DNA of 64,000 nucleotides from Bacteroides sp. M10. Its GTDB lineage: Bacteria > Bacteroidota > Bacteroidia > Bacteroidales > Bacteroidaceae. The notes under the pieces were generated by a model that saw only the letters and a list, made by a program, of their open reading frames with translations, searched no databases and was not told where the DNA came from. Shown here piece after piece: positions 9,919-18,087 of the stretch; positions within the stretch are counted from its first letter, which is position 1, and every line of letters begins with the position of its first letter. The stretch lies in contig NZ_CP060488.1 in NCBI RefSeq assembly GCF_014334015.1, positions 3,988,501 through 4,052,500 of the forward strand. The letters are read 5' to 3'. Both the position numbers and the translations under genes were made by a program.

Positions 9919-11172
9919 ATGAAAATAAAGAAAACAATAATTGTACTGCTTTTATGTTTTCTCCCTATAGCCTCTTTCGCGCAGAAAGTGGGAGAGGCAT
10001 TGTCTGCATGGGAGGAAGGATATATGGATATTCACCACATCAATACAGGCTGTGGAGAATGTGCCTATCTCATTCTTCCCGACGGTACCACGATGCTGAT
10101 AGATGCAGGAGAAAACAAAGCCGGCAACCCCCGACACGTACCACCCAAACCCAATGCCGGCCGTACTCCCGGCGAATGGATAGTGGATTATATCAAAGCC
10201 ATGGCACCTGCTCAAAATCAGAAGTTGGACTATGCGTTGATTACCCATTTCCATAGCGACCACATGGGAGGTGTACTCAAGATGAAGAACGAATCGGGCA
10301 GGTATTATAATACCGGAATAATAGCGGTGGCAGAGAACCTTCAGATAAGTACACTGGTGGACAGAGGATTTCCGGATTACAAATTCCTGGTTGATACAGA
10401 AGATAAAATGATAAAGAATTACTTCAATTTTTTGCATTTTACGAAACGTAGAATCAATGCCGAACAATTCCGTCCGGGAGTGGAGAATCAATTCAAACTC
10501 TTGCATGATTCCATCCGTTATGCCGGGAATTTCAAAGTGCAAAACATCTATGCCAATGGCTGGCTGTGGACGGGAAAGGGACACGAGACGAAATACCTGT
10601 TTCCCGATTTTAGTACATTGGAAAAGTATGATATTCCGCAAGAGAATACGTTGAGTTGTGCGCTGAAAATCACATACGGTCACTTTTCGTATTATACCGG
10701 AGGAGATGTGACCGGCTATCCGAAACCGGGAAGAAGCCTGTTTCATGATGTAGAAACGCCGATGGCTCCCGTCGTGGGGCGCACGGAGGTGTGTTGCGTG
10801 AATCATCACGGATACAACAATGCCACTAATGATGCCTTTATTTTAACTCTGTCTCCTCGGGTGTTTATTATTCAGGCAAGTGATGCCCTGCATCCCAATC
10901 ATTCTACATTGGAACGAATGCTTTCCAAACAGTTGTATCCCGAAAAGAGAGATGTATTCGCCACCAATCTGCATCCTGCCGCTGAAATAGTCATTGGCAA
11001 GAATACGGAAAAGATGAAAAGCAAGCAAGGACATATTGTTGTCCGGGTATTGCCGGGAGGCGACGAATACTATGTTTACATCTTGGAGGATAACAATACC
11101 AAACGTAAAATCAAGCAGATATCCGGCCCCTACGTCTGTCGCCCGACATCCCGTCCGGAAGTTGCAAACTGA
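9919..11172 (+). CDS. Secreted metallo-beta-lactamase-fold hydrolase (ComEC-like MBL)
   Basis: A 417-aa exported protein with a cleavable signal peptide (IASFAQ, about residue 21). The metal-binding signature THFHSDHMGG (HxHxDH, about residues 108-117) is intact, with a preceding LIDAGENK strand and later GGDVTGY and CCVNHHGYNN motifs that supply further metal ligands. The layout resembles MBL proteins related to the ComEC C-terminal domain, often phosphodiester or phosphonate hydrolases. Lying between susD and a GDPD, it could cleave a phosphoester on the imported molecule in the periplasm; this is inference from context. The active site looks complete. Confidence 0.8.
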   Translation: MKIKKTIIVLLLCFLPIASFAQKVGEALSAWEEGYMDIHHINTGCGECAYLILPDGTTMLIDAGENKAGNPRHVPPKPNAGRTPGEWIVDYIKAMAPAQNQKLDYALITHFHSDHMGGVLKMKNESGRYYNTGIIAVAENLQISTLVDRGFPDYKFLVDTEDKMIKNYFNFLHFTKRRINAEQFRPGVENQFKLLHDSIRYAGNFKVQNIYANGWLWTGKGHETKYLFPDFSTLEKYDIPQENTLSCALKITYGHFSYYTGGDVTGYPKPGRSLFHDVETPMAPVVGRTEVCCVNHHGYNNATNDAFILTLSPRVFIIQASDALHPNHSTLERMLSKQLYPEKRDVFATNLHPAAEIVIGKNTEKMKSKQGHIVVRVLPGGDEYYVYILEDNNTKRKIKQISGPYVCRPTSRPEVAN

Positions 11173-11210
11173 TATGGAAATGAAGTTGAATTATAGCAGA
11201 TAAAAAAGAT

Positions 11211-12545
11211 ATGAAAACAATCAATTATATAGTAAAGAGAGGCCCGTTAGCGGCATTATTTATCATGTTCATCGTGTTTTATGCTTGTAGCGATGACGAC
11301 CAACCGCAGAATCAGAAAGCGGAAGTGACAGATTTCTCCCCTGTCACGGGCGGACGAAATACGTTGCTCACTTTGAACGGAACCAACTTTGGCACAGATC
11401 TCAATAATGTCAAGGTAACAATAAACGGAAAAGAAGCAGTGGTGAAAACAGTCACCAATGAAGTCATCACAGCCGAAGTGCAGAAAGGTACGAGCTCGGG
11501 AACAGTCAGAGTCATCCTCGGTGAAAGACCCAATGCGCAAATCTTGATTTATGACCAGAATTTCACTTATGTATCCAATCAGGTCGTGTCTACCTATTTA
11601 GGGGGAAAAGGCAGTGGTGAGACAGACGGAGCTTTTTCTGTGGCTACCCTGTCCAAACCCCGCTATTTGGCGTGGGGAAAAGACGAAGCATTGTATATTG
11701 TTGAAGACGGAGCAAGTCTGGCAGATGATATGGCATGTATCCGGGTGGCAGGGAACAACCAGCTGACCACCCTGCTGAAAGCTTCGGAAAGCTCATTGGT
11801 ACAGCGAATGCGGGCTATCGACTTCTCATTGGACGAGAATACGATGTATATAGCCAATGATAATAATGCAGACGGAATTATGGGATTCGGCACAATGACT
11901 AGAAACGGAAATAAGTTCGAAAACCTGACTTCACTGTGGGAACAGGGAGGTATCACAGCCGTGAAAGTACACCCGAAGACAGGTGCTGTTTTCATTGGCT
12001 ATCATTCCGGCTCATGGATATATCAGTATGACGGAACGAGCTTTATTCCTAAGTTCCAGCTCCCGGATGCTTCGGGCACGGCTGCGAGTAAGGGGAATAT
12101 CAATGGAATTGCATTTGATAAGTCGGGCACGACCGCTTATATTGTTTCACGTAAGAATCATGTGATATATAAGGTAAGTTATGATCTCGTTACGGGAGAA
12201 TTTAGTGGTGTGAAATTACTAGCTGGCTCTTTCGGAGTGACAGGATATGCTGATGGGACGGGCACTTCTGCCAAGTTCAACGAACCGTCACAAGGCGATG
12301 TGGGTGAAGATGGCAATTTCTATGTAGCCGACAGGGGAAACCATTGTATTCGCATTATCACTCCCGATGGCGAAGTTTCAACCTATGCCGGACAAAATAA
12401 AGCAGGCATGGCGGACGGAATTGCTTCACAGGCAGAATTCAATAATCCCGAAGGTTGCCAGTTCGGCCCCGACGGTGCATTGTATGTAGCCGATTACTCC
12501 AATCATGCCATCCGTAAGGTAGAAGACGGACCTGCGCAACCCTAA
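11211..12545 (+). CDS. IPT/TIG-domain and NHL-repeat lipoprotein
   Basis: A 444-aa lipoprotein (lipobox FYACSDDD, about residue 26) with an Ig-like IPT/TIG domain (about 37-120, starting TDFSPVTGGRNTLLTLNGTNFG) and a C-terminal six-bladed propeller of NHL-type repeats (about 125-440), with blade motifs such as DGNFYVADRGNHCIRIITPDGEVSTYAG and DGALYVADYSNHAIRKV. This architecture is common among SusE/F-position surface lipoproteins in Bacteroides and probably binds or presents the operon's substrate. It is 38 bases after the MBL gene. Confidence 0.88.
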   Translation: MKTINYIVKRGPLAALFIMFIVFYACSDDDQPQNQKAEVTDFSPVTGGRNTLLTLNGTNFGTDLNNVKVTINGKEAVVKTVTNEVITAEVQKGTSSGTVRVILGERPNAQILIYDQNFTYVSNQVVSTYLGGKGSGETDGAFSVATLSKPRYLAWGKDEALYIVEDGASLADDMACIRVAGNNQLTTLLKASESSLVQRMRAIDFSLDENTMYIANDNNADGIMGFGTMTRNGNKFENLTSLWEQGGITAVKVHPKTGAVFIGYHSGSWIYQYDGTSFIPKFQLPDASGTAASKGNINGIAFDKSGTTAYIVSRKNHVIYKVSYDLVTGEFSGVKLLAGSFGVTGYADGTGTSAKFNEPSQGDVGEDGNFYVADRGNHCIRIITPDGEVSTYAGQNKAGMADGIASQAEFNNPEGCQFGPDGALYVADYSNHAIRKVEDGPAQP

Positions 12546-12574
12546 TAATCCATATCAATCAAAGAAAGAATAGA

Positions 12575-13480
12575 ATGATAAGAAATAGATTTTTATGTAG
12601 CTGTCTGTTAGTGTGGTGTGCTCTTATCTCATGTGCACAACAATCAGACGAAAATGTAAATAAGGCACTTCATAACATTGACGGGCAGTCGGTACTGGTC
12701 GTTTCACACCGTGCCGACTGGCGCAACGCTCCCGAAAACTCCCTGCAAGCCATCAAAAATTGCATTGAGATGGGAGTGGATATGGTTGAAATAGACTTGA
12801 AGAAAACCAAAGACGGGCATTTAATCCTGATGCACGATAAAAAGATAGACCGTACAACCACCGGAAAAGGATTACCACAGGATTATACCCTGGCAGAACT
12901 GAAGAAATTCCGTTTGAAAAACGGAGCCGGACATAAGACCGCCCACCTCATTCCAACTCTGGAAGAGGTGATGAACCTGTGCAAAGGAAAGATTCTGGTC
13001 AATGTAGACAAAGGATATGACTATTTTCAGGAGGCCTATCAGATTCTGGAAAAAACGGGTACTACTCATCAATGCATCATCAAGTCTGATTTTCCGTATG
13101 AGAAGGTGGCAAGCGAGCATGGAGATGTACTTCAGAAAATGACATTTATGCCTGTTGTCAATCTGGATAATCCCGAAGCAGAGACCATCATCGACGGCTA
13201 TATCCGGAATCTTAAACCCACTGTTTTCGAATTGGTATTTAGTAAGGATTCCGAAGAGACACTGCGCCTGATTAAAAAAGTGCGTGATAGTGGGGCCGAA
13301 GTCTTTGTAAATGTCATGTGGCCTGAACTGTGCGGTGGACATGATGATGACAAGGCAGTGGAGGAACAGAAGTACGAACAGAGCTGGGGATGGATTGTCC
13401 GGCAGGACATCCGTCTTATCCAAACAGACAGGCCTCGCGAACTTCTCGAATATCTGAAGAAAAAGAATCTCCATCCTTAA
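12575..13480 (+). CDS. Glycerophosphodiester phosphodiesterase (GDPD) lipoprotein
   Basis: A 301-aa enzyme that hydrolyses glycerophosphodiesters to an alcohol plus glycerol 3-phosphate. The N-terminus is a lipoprotein or secretion signal (ALISCAQQ). The GDPD catalytic signature is present: SHRADWRNAPENSLQAI, then DMVEIDLKKTKDGHLILMHDKKIDRTTTGKG, giving the HR, ExD and HD metal/catalytic residues. TIM-barrel length is normal. It sits between the NHL lipoprotein and an organophosphate transporter, so periplasmic product would be taken up by the next gene. This gene gives the best clue to the operon's substrate. Confidence 0.92.
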   Translation: MIRNRFLCSCLLVWCALISCAQQSDENVNKALHNIDGQSVLVVSHRADWRNAPENSLQAIKNCIEMGVDMVEIDLKKTKDGHLILMHDKKIDRTTTGKGLPQDYTLAELKKFRLKNGAGHKTAHLIPTLEEVMNLCKGKILVNVDKGYDYFQEAYQILEKTGTTHQCIIKSDFPYEKVASEHGDVLQKMTFMPVVNLDNPEAETIIDGYIRNLKPTVFELVFSKDSEETLRLIKKVRDSGAEVFVNVMWPELCGGHDDDKAVEEQKYEQSWGWIVRQDIRLIQTDRPRELLEYLKKKNLHP

Positions 13481-13490
13481 ACGGTCAGAC

Positions 13491-14846
13491 ATGCTGAAAC
13501 AACTAATCAACTTTTACAAGGTCTCTTCACCGAGACCTTGTAATGGGGAGTCTTTGTCCTCCTCCGAAGCCCGTCGCCTTAAATACCTGAAATGGTCTAC
13601 TTTCCTTTCAGCCACTTTCGGTTACGGTATGTACTATGTTTGCCGTCTTAGTCTGAATGTCGTAAAGAAACCCATTGTGGATGAGGGTATCTTTTCGGAA
13701 ACTGAACTGGGCATTATCGGCTCTGTACTGTTTTTCACCTATGCCCTCGGCAAATTCACGAATGGTTTCCTGGCCGACCGCAGCAATATCAATCGTTTTA
13801 TGACCACTGGTTTGCTGGTTACGGCTTTGGTTAATCTTTGTCTGGGTTTTACCCATTCGTTCCTCCTGTTCGCCATACTTTGGGGAATTAGCGGATGGTT
13901 CCAGTCTATGGGAGCCGCATCTTGTGTGGTAGGCCTTTCCCGTTGGTTCACGGATAAGGAGCGGGGTTCCTACTATGGATTCTGGTCTGCCAGCCACAAC
14001 ATCGGTGAAGCATTAACCTTTCTGATTATTGCCTCCATCGTCAGTGTGCTGGGCTGGCGTTACGGTTTCTTCGGGGCGGGTGTTGTGGGGCTGATTGGCG
14101 CACTGATTGTCTGGAAGTTCTTCCATGACACTCCCGAAAGTCAGGGCTTTCCTCCTATGAATGCGCCCGAAGAGAAAAAGGAGATGAGTGCCACAGAAAC
14201 GGCCGATTTTAATAAAGCGCAGCGACAAGTCCTATTGATGCCTGCCATCTGGATACTGGCTCTTTCGAGTGCTTTCATGTATATCAGCCGCTACGCTATC
14301 AATAGTTGGGGCGTTTTCTATTTGGAAGCCCAGAAAGGCTACTCCACACTGGATGCGAGTTTTATTATTTCTATCTGTCCGGTTTGTGGTATTATCGGTA
14401 CCATGTTTTCGGGAGTCATTTCAGATAAGCTGTTTTCCGGTCGTCGTAATATTCCTGCTTTAGTATTCGGATTGATGAATGTTTCCGCTCTTTGCCTGTT
14501 CCTGCTTGTTCCGGGCGTACACTTCTGGATAGATGTACTTGCCATGGTACTTTTCGGGTTGGGTATCGGAGTGCTCATCTGTTTTCTGGGTGGACTGATG
14601 GCTGTCGATATTGCTCCCCGCAATGCCTCTGGCGCAGCATTGGGAGTGGTGGGTATTGCCAGTTATATTGGAGCCGGTTTACAAGATGTGATGAGTGGTA
14701 TTCTGATAGAGGGTCAGAAGACGGTTCAGAACGGAGTTGATGTTTATGATTTCACGTACATCAATTGGTTCTGGATTGGTGCGGCTCTGCTGTCAGTACT
14801 CTTTGCATTGTTGGTTTGGAATGCAAAATCAAGAGAGACGGATTAG
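13491..14846 (+). CDS. MFS organophosphate transporter (GlpT/UhpT-like)
   Basis: A 451-aa twelve-helix major facilitator of the organophosphate:phosphate antiporter type. It shows the family's N-terminal pattern (YLKWSTFLSATFGYGMYYVCRLSLNVVK), the loop 2-3 motif GKFTNGFLADRSN, and a helix-rich second half from about residue 240. It starts 10 bases after the GDPD stop. GlpT relatives exchange glycerol 3-phosphate for phosphate, which matches the product of the GDPD. Exact substrate (glycerol 3-phosphate, phosphoglycerate or hexose phosphate) cannot be told from sequence alone. Confidence 0.88.
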   Translation: MLKQLINFYKVSSPRPCNGESLSSSEARRLKYLKWSTFLSATFGYGMYYVCRLSLNVVKKPIVDEGIFSETELGIIGSVLFFTYALGKFTNGFLADRSNINRFMTTGLLVTALVNLCLGFTHSFLLFAILWGISGWFQSMGAASCVVGLSRWFTDKERGSYYGFWSASHNIGEALTFLIIASIVSVLGWRYGFFGAGVVGLIGALIVWKFFHDTPESQGFPPMNAPEEKKEMSATETADFNKAQRQVLLMPAIWILALSSAFMYISRYAINSWGVFYLEAQKGYSTLDASFIISICPVCGIIGTMFSGVISDKLFSGRRNIPALVFGLMNVSALCLFLLVPGVHFWIDVLAMVLFGLGIGVLICFLGGLMAVDIAPRNASGAALGVVGIASYIGAGLQDVMSGILIEGQKTVQNGVDVYDFTYINWFWIGAALLSVLFALLVWNAKSRETD

Positions 14847-14930
14847 CTTCAGGTATATTAGGTTAGATTGAAAAAAGCTTGTTTCTAAAAGAGGATAACA
14901 AATGTTTATTCTTAATGGTATTGGTTTTTA

Positions 14931-14972
14931 TTTCGGGAAGTTCATAGCTACGATTCTTCCCGAAATATTTTT
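14931..14972. terminator. Bidirectional terminator between converging genes
   Basis: Perfect 10-bp arms TTTCGGGAAG (14931-14940) and CTTCCCGAAA (14956-14965) with T residues after the right arm and A residues before the left. It separates the plus-strand transporter from the minus-strand ATPase. Confidence 0.8.
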
Positions 14973-14979
14973 ATTATAT

Positions 14980-16545
14980 TTATGTCGTTTCTACCAGCCA
15001 ACGATTAATATTGCGAGTTTCCGCACTAAATTCCACACCGATTTTTATTATTTCCCGGTGGTCTTTCTGATAAGGAATTAGATATCCTTTCTCGTCGATC
15101 TGCTTCATTGCTTCTTCTGCGGTCCCATTTAATTTGAACTCAAACACGTAGATATATTCCGGTGTTTTAACCACAGCATCGGCACGTCCACGGGCGCTGC
15201 GTACTTCCGCTTCTGTGAATTGTCCCATCAGTTTGAATACGAGATAGAAGATAACCTGATAATGACGTTCGGTCTGGGCATTCAATTCATACGGGATATC
15301 GGCAAAGAAAGCTTCCAGGCGGGTGAGGAAAGATTCGTAATCACCTGTGCGTAATTCCTGAACGAATTTTCCGATATAAAATCCCTGATCGTTGTTCTTC
15401 ATTGGAGTGTAAAATGGAACAAGGAAATTAATGAATCCGTAGCGCACTTCATCATTCGGAAAATCAAGTAGATAGTTCTGAAACTCTCTGTCATAATCCT
15501 TAATAGTCAGATATCCACTTTGATAAATCAGCGGTACGGGATTATTAGCATCCATTCTGTATTCTGCAAAAGAAGAAGCAGGTGCTTCTATACCATTTAA
15601 TAATGTACGAAGATCATACTCACTTTTTTGCAGTAGTTCAACCAAGAATGTCGGTGTACCAGTTTGGAACCAATAGCTGCCCAACTCCAATTTGCTGAAA
15701 GCATTCAATACACTGAACGGATTGAATACTCCTGCACCATCCGGATGAAAATGATAGCCGTCATAATTGCGTTCCATTGCAGTGACTACCTCTGCCGGTG
15801 TCTGATTGTTTTTGAGACCGAAAGTTTCAATTTCGGGTTCGAAAGTACTTTCCAGTTCTTCGCGGGTGATACCGCAAAGCGTGGCGTAAGAATAATCTAG
15901 ACTAATATCATTCAACTGATTCAGATCACTGAATACGCTGACTTGAGAGAACTTTGTAACTCCTGTCAGGAAAACAAAACGGAGATATGGATCGGCACTT
16001 TTCAACACTCCATAAAAGGCTTTCAATGTCTGGCGATAGTCTTCAAGTAATTCCAAATGGGTAATTGCCTGCAAGAGAGGCTTGTCGTATTCATCCACCA
16101 GCACAACTACTTGCTGCCCTGTTTGCTCATAGGCGCGATAAATCACTCCGGCAAAACGTCCGGACAGGGTGTTCTCGTCAATTCCTTTTCCATATTGGAG
16201 TTCCCATTGGCTTAGCTGGCGACTAAGTATTTCGTGTAATTTTTCACTGCTATCATATTTTTCTGCATTCAGGTCAAGGTGAAGCACAGGATATTCGTTC
16301 CATTCTGTCTCCATTTTTTCGATGGCAAGACCCTCAAACAGTTCTTTTTTACCTTGAAAATAAGCCTTGAATGTGGAAAGCAAAAGGCTTTTGCCAAAGC
16401 GACGAGGTCTGCTTAGAAAATACGGTTTTCCCAAGTTAGCCATTCGCCACATAAGTGCGGTCTTATCCACATAAAGATAATTTTTCCTACGGATATCTTC
16501 AAAAGTCTGTATACCAATAGGAAGTTTACGCATCAGATTGTACAT
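14980..16545 (-). CDS. AAA-ATPase-like protein with C-terminal PD-(D/E)XK nuclease-like domain
   Basis: A 521-aa protein of a family greatly expanded in Bacteroidota. The N-terminal AAA-ATPase-like part (about 1-290) starts LPIGIQTFEDIRRKNYLYVDKT and contains the P-loop-like RPRRFGKSLLLST and a Walker B-like VVVLVDEYDKPLL. The C-terminal part (about 400-515) carries GRADAVVKTPEYIYVFEFKLNGTAEEAM, a PD-(D/E)XK nuclease-like core (D, ExK). The biological role is not settled; some relatives are thought to be mobile-element or defence related. It stands alone, converging on the transporter operon. A TATCTTTG -7 match on its strand lies at 16574-16581. Confidence 0.85.
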   Translation of the reverse strand: MYNLMRKLPIGIQTFEDIRRKNYLYVDKTALMWRMANLGKPYFLSRPRRFGKSLLLSTFKAYFQGKKELFEGLAIEKMETEWNEYPVLHLDLNAEKYDSSEKLHEILSRQLSQWELQYGKGIDENTLSGRFAGVIYRAYEQTGQQVVVLVDEYDKPLLQAITHLELLEDYRQTLKAFYGVLKSADPYLRFVFLTGVTKFSQVSVFSDLNQLNDISLDYSYATLCGITREELESTFEPEIETFGLKNNQTPAEVVTAMERNYDGYHFHPDGAGVFNPFSVLNAFSKLELGSYWFQTGTPTFLVELLQKSEYDLRTLLNGIEAPASSFAEYRMDANNPVPLIYQSGYLTIKDYDREFQNYLLDFPNDEVRYGFINFLVPFYTPMKNNDQGFYIGKFVQELRTGDYESFLTRLEAFFADIPYELNAQTERHYQVIFYLVFKLMGQFTEAEVRSARGRADAVVKTPEYIYVFEFKLNGTAEEAMKQIDEKGYLIPYQKDHREIIKIGVEFSAETRNINRWLVETT

Positions 16546-16706
16546 ATTCTATGTATCTTTGAATTTTCCTCATCAAAGATAGTGATAATTTCTATATAAT
16601 AATTGTATTTGCGTAAACAACTTCCCTGTTTCTTTTTTCTCTTTGTACGCAACGAGTTGAATCTTTGCAGACGAGAACAAAATAATAAATCCTAAAAACA
16701 GTTGGA

Positions 16707-17687
16707 ATGATGAAAACAGAAAGTTTTACGAATTACATGAGTCGGGTGATTGAAAACCTGAAAAAGGAAGAGCGTTATGGGACGGCTTACATTTACAGCT
16801 ATGCCCTCAAGGCGCTCCGTATTTATAAAGGGAAGAATGATTTACCTTTCAGTGTCTTCAACAAGATGGAAATGAAGCATTTTGAGCAATACCTGCTCAA
16901 TAACAAACGAAGTTGGAACACCATTTCCACTTATTTCCGCGCTTTGCGTGCCGTTTATAATCGGGCAGTGGACGAAGAAATCATAAAAGGAGAACTTCGA
17001 TTGTTTCATCATGTATTTACAGGCGTGACTTCGGAAAAGAAACTGGCGCTGGAAGTCAGTGAAATGCGTGAACTGATAGCGAAAAATTGCAGCCGGACAA
17101 TGCTTGGTGAAACAGGGCTATCCCCAAGTCTGCAACGTGCGCGTGATTTGTTGACATTGATGCTGCTACTACAAGGCATTGGGTTTTCTGACCTCATCCA
17201 TTTGCGAAACGTGAACCTGAAGAAGAGCGGTGGAAAACAATATTTCCTACACTTCCGCCGACAGAAGACAGGTACGGAACTAAATATTCAGGTTCCACCG
17301 GAAGCGATGGCAATCATCGAGCGCTATCACAGCAAAGATTCCTTCTCCCTTTATCTGCTCGATTTGCTTGACGGACGAAGCAGGGGAGAGGAAGCGTATG
17401 GCGAATATCGCCGACAGCTGCGAATATTCAATTATAACCTTTCCCGCCTGGCCACGCTTTGCGGTGTGGACTCTCCTGTCAGCTCCTATACCGCCCGCCA
17501 CACCTGGGCGACGCTGGCAAAATATTGTGAAGTCCCCGAAGAAGTCATTTCCGAGGGATTGGGACATTCCTCCCTCGAAGTGACACGCACTTATCTGAAG
17601 CGTTTTGAAAACGAGAAACTTAGTAAGGCTAATTTGATAATAATGGATTACGTATTTAAAGGAAATCAGAGGCTTTGGAATAGCTGA
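16707..17687 (+). CDS. Tyrosine site-specific recombinase, likely local DNA invertase
   Basis: A 326-aa tyrosine recombinase with an N-terminal SAM-like core-binding domain (about 5-105) and catalytic domain (about 125-320). Seen: Lys in FRRQKTGTEL, the box II segment YTARHTWAT, GHSSLEVTRTYL with the nucleophile Tyr near residue 302. The usual first catalytic Arg is replaced: the segment reads LLLQGIGFSDL, Gly where XerD-type enzymes have Arg, as also happens in other Bacteroides recombinases (IntDOT has Ser). The gene ends 32 bases before a pair of 21-bp inverted repeats, so its likely job is to flip that segment. Confidence 0.9.
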   Translation: MMKTESFTNYMSRVIENLKKEERYGTAYIYSYALKALRIYKGKNDLPFSVFNKMEMKHFEQYLLNNKRSWNTISTYFRALRAVYNRAVDEEIIKGELRLFHHVFTGVTSEKKLALEVSEMRELIAKNCSRTMLGETGLSPSLQRARDLLTLMLLLQGIGFSDLIHLRNVNLKKSGGKQYFLHFRRQKTGTELNIQVPPEAMAIIERYHSKDSFSLYLLDLLDGRSRGEEAYGEYRRQLRIFNYNLSRLATLCGVDSPVSSYTARHTWATLAKYCEVPEEVISEGLGHSSLEVTRTYLKRFENEKLSKANLIIMDYVFKGNQRLWNS

Positions 17688-17754
17688 TAGAAACACCGGA
17701 AACGGCAAAATAAAGACGTTACTTGCTAAGTAACGGAAAGGCATGATGGTTCGG

Positions 17755-17762
17755 CAAATATA
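17755..17762 (-). promoter_or_regulatory. Candidate promoter -7 element in the invertible segment, pointing left
   Basis: On the minus strand the bases read TATATTTG, a perfect TAnnTTTG. No TTG stands at the usual distance upstream. If this is the main promoter, the orientation shown here would be OFF for the lipoprotein gene and inversion would turn it on. Confidence 0.4.
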
Positions 17763-17917
17763 TGAAATATATGGATGAATGATTCCTTTTTTTATTGATT
17801 TTTTACTCACAAACAAAAAAGACTATAAAAACACAACTCCAAAAAGCTCTTATCACATATTAAATATAGGTTGAGCTACGAAAAATACAAAATTCTTCTC
17901 TATCCGCTTCCCTTCAC

Positions 17918-17950
17918 TTTGGTGCAGACTACTCTTCTTGTGTATATTCT
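17918..17950 (+). promoter_or_regulatory. Candidate promoter in the invertible segment, pointing to the LRR gene
   Basis: TTTG at 17918-17921, 21-bp spacer, TATATTCT at 17943-17950 (two mismatches to TAnnTTTG). If this is the functional promoter the present orientation is ON. Sequence alone does not decide between this and the leftward candidate. Confidence 0.3.
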
Positions 17951-18087
17951 TTTACGAGAATTACAGTAAATGAGATGATTACAGTGCGCAGCGCCCTGTT
18001 CTGACTGTAGAATCTGTTTCCGTTACTTAGCAAGTAATTCAAGGCAGGTATGGTAATCATTTATTTAATAACAAAACAAAGTAAAGT

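Larger units (their letters stand above)
17719..18037. other. Invertible DNA segment bounded by perfect 21-bp inverted repeats
   Basis: Left repeat 17719-17739 and right repeat 18017-18037 are exact reverse complements (21/21). Each repeat is itself partly palindromic (TTACTT, 3 bases, AAGTAA), as expected for a tyrosine-recombinase core site. The 277 bases between contain no gene and are AT-rich, with candidate promoter elements in both directions. The recombinase gene ends 31 bases to the left and the leucine-rich-repeat lipoprotein starts 50 bases to the right. This fills the whole 17688-18087 gene-free stretch. Confidence 0.85.
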
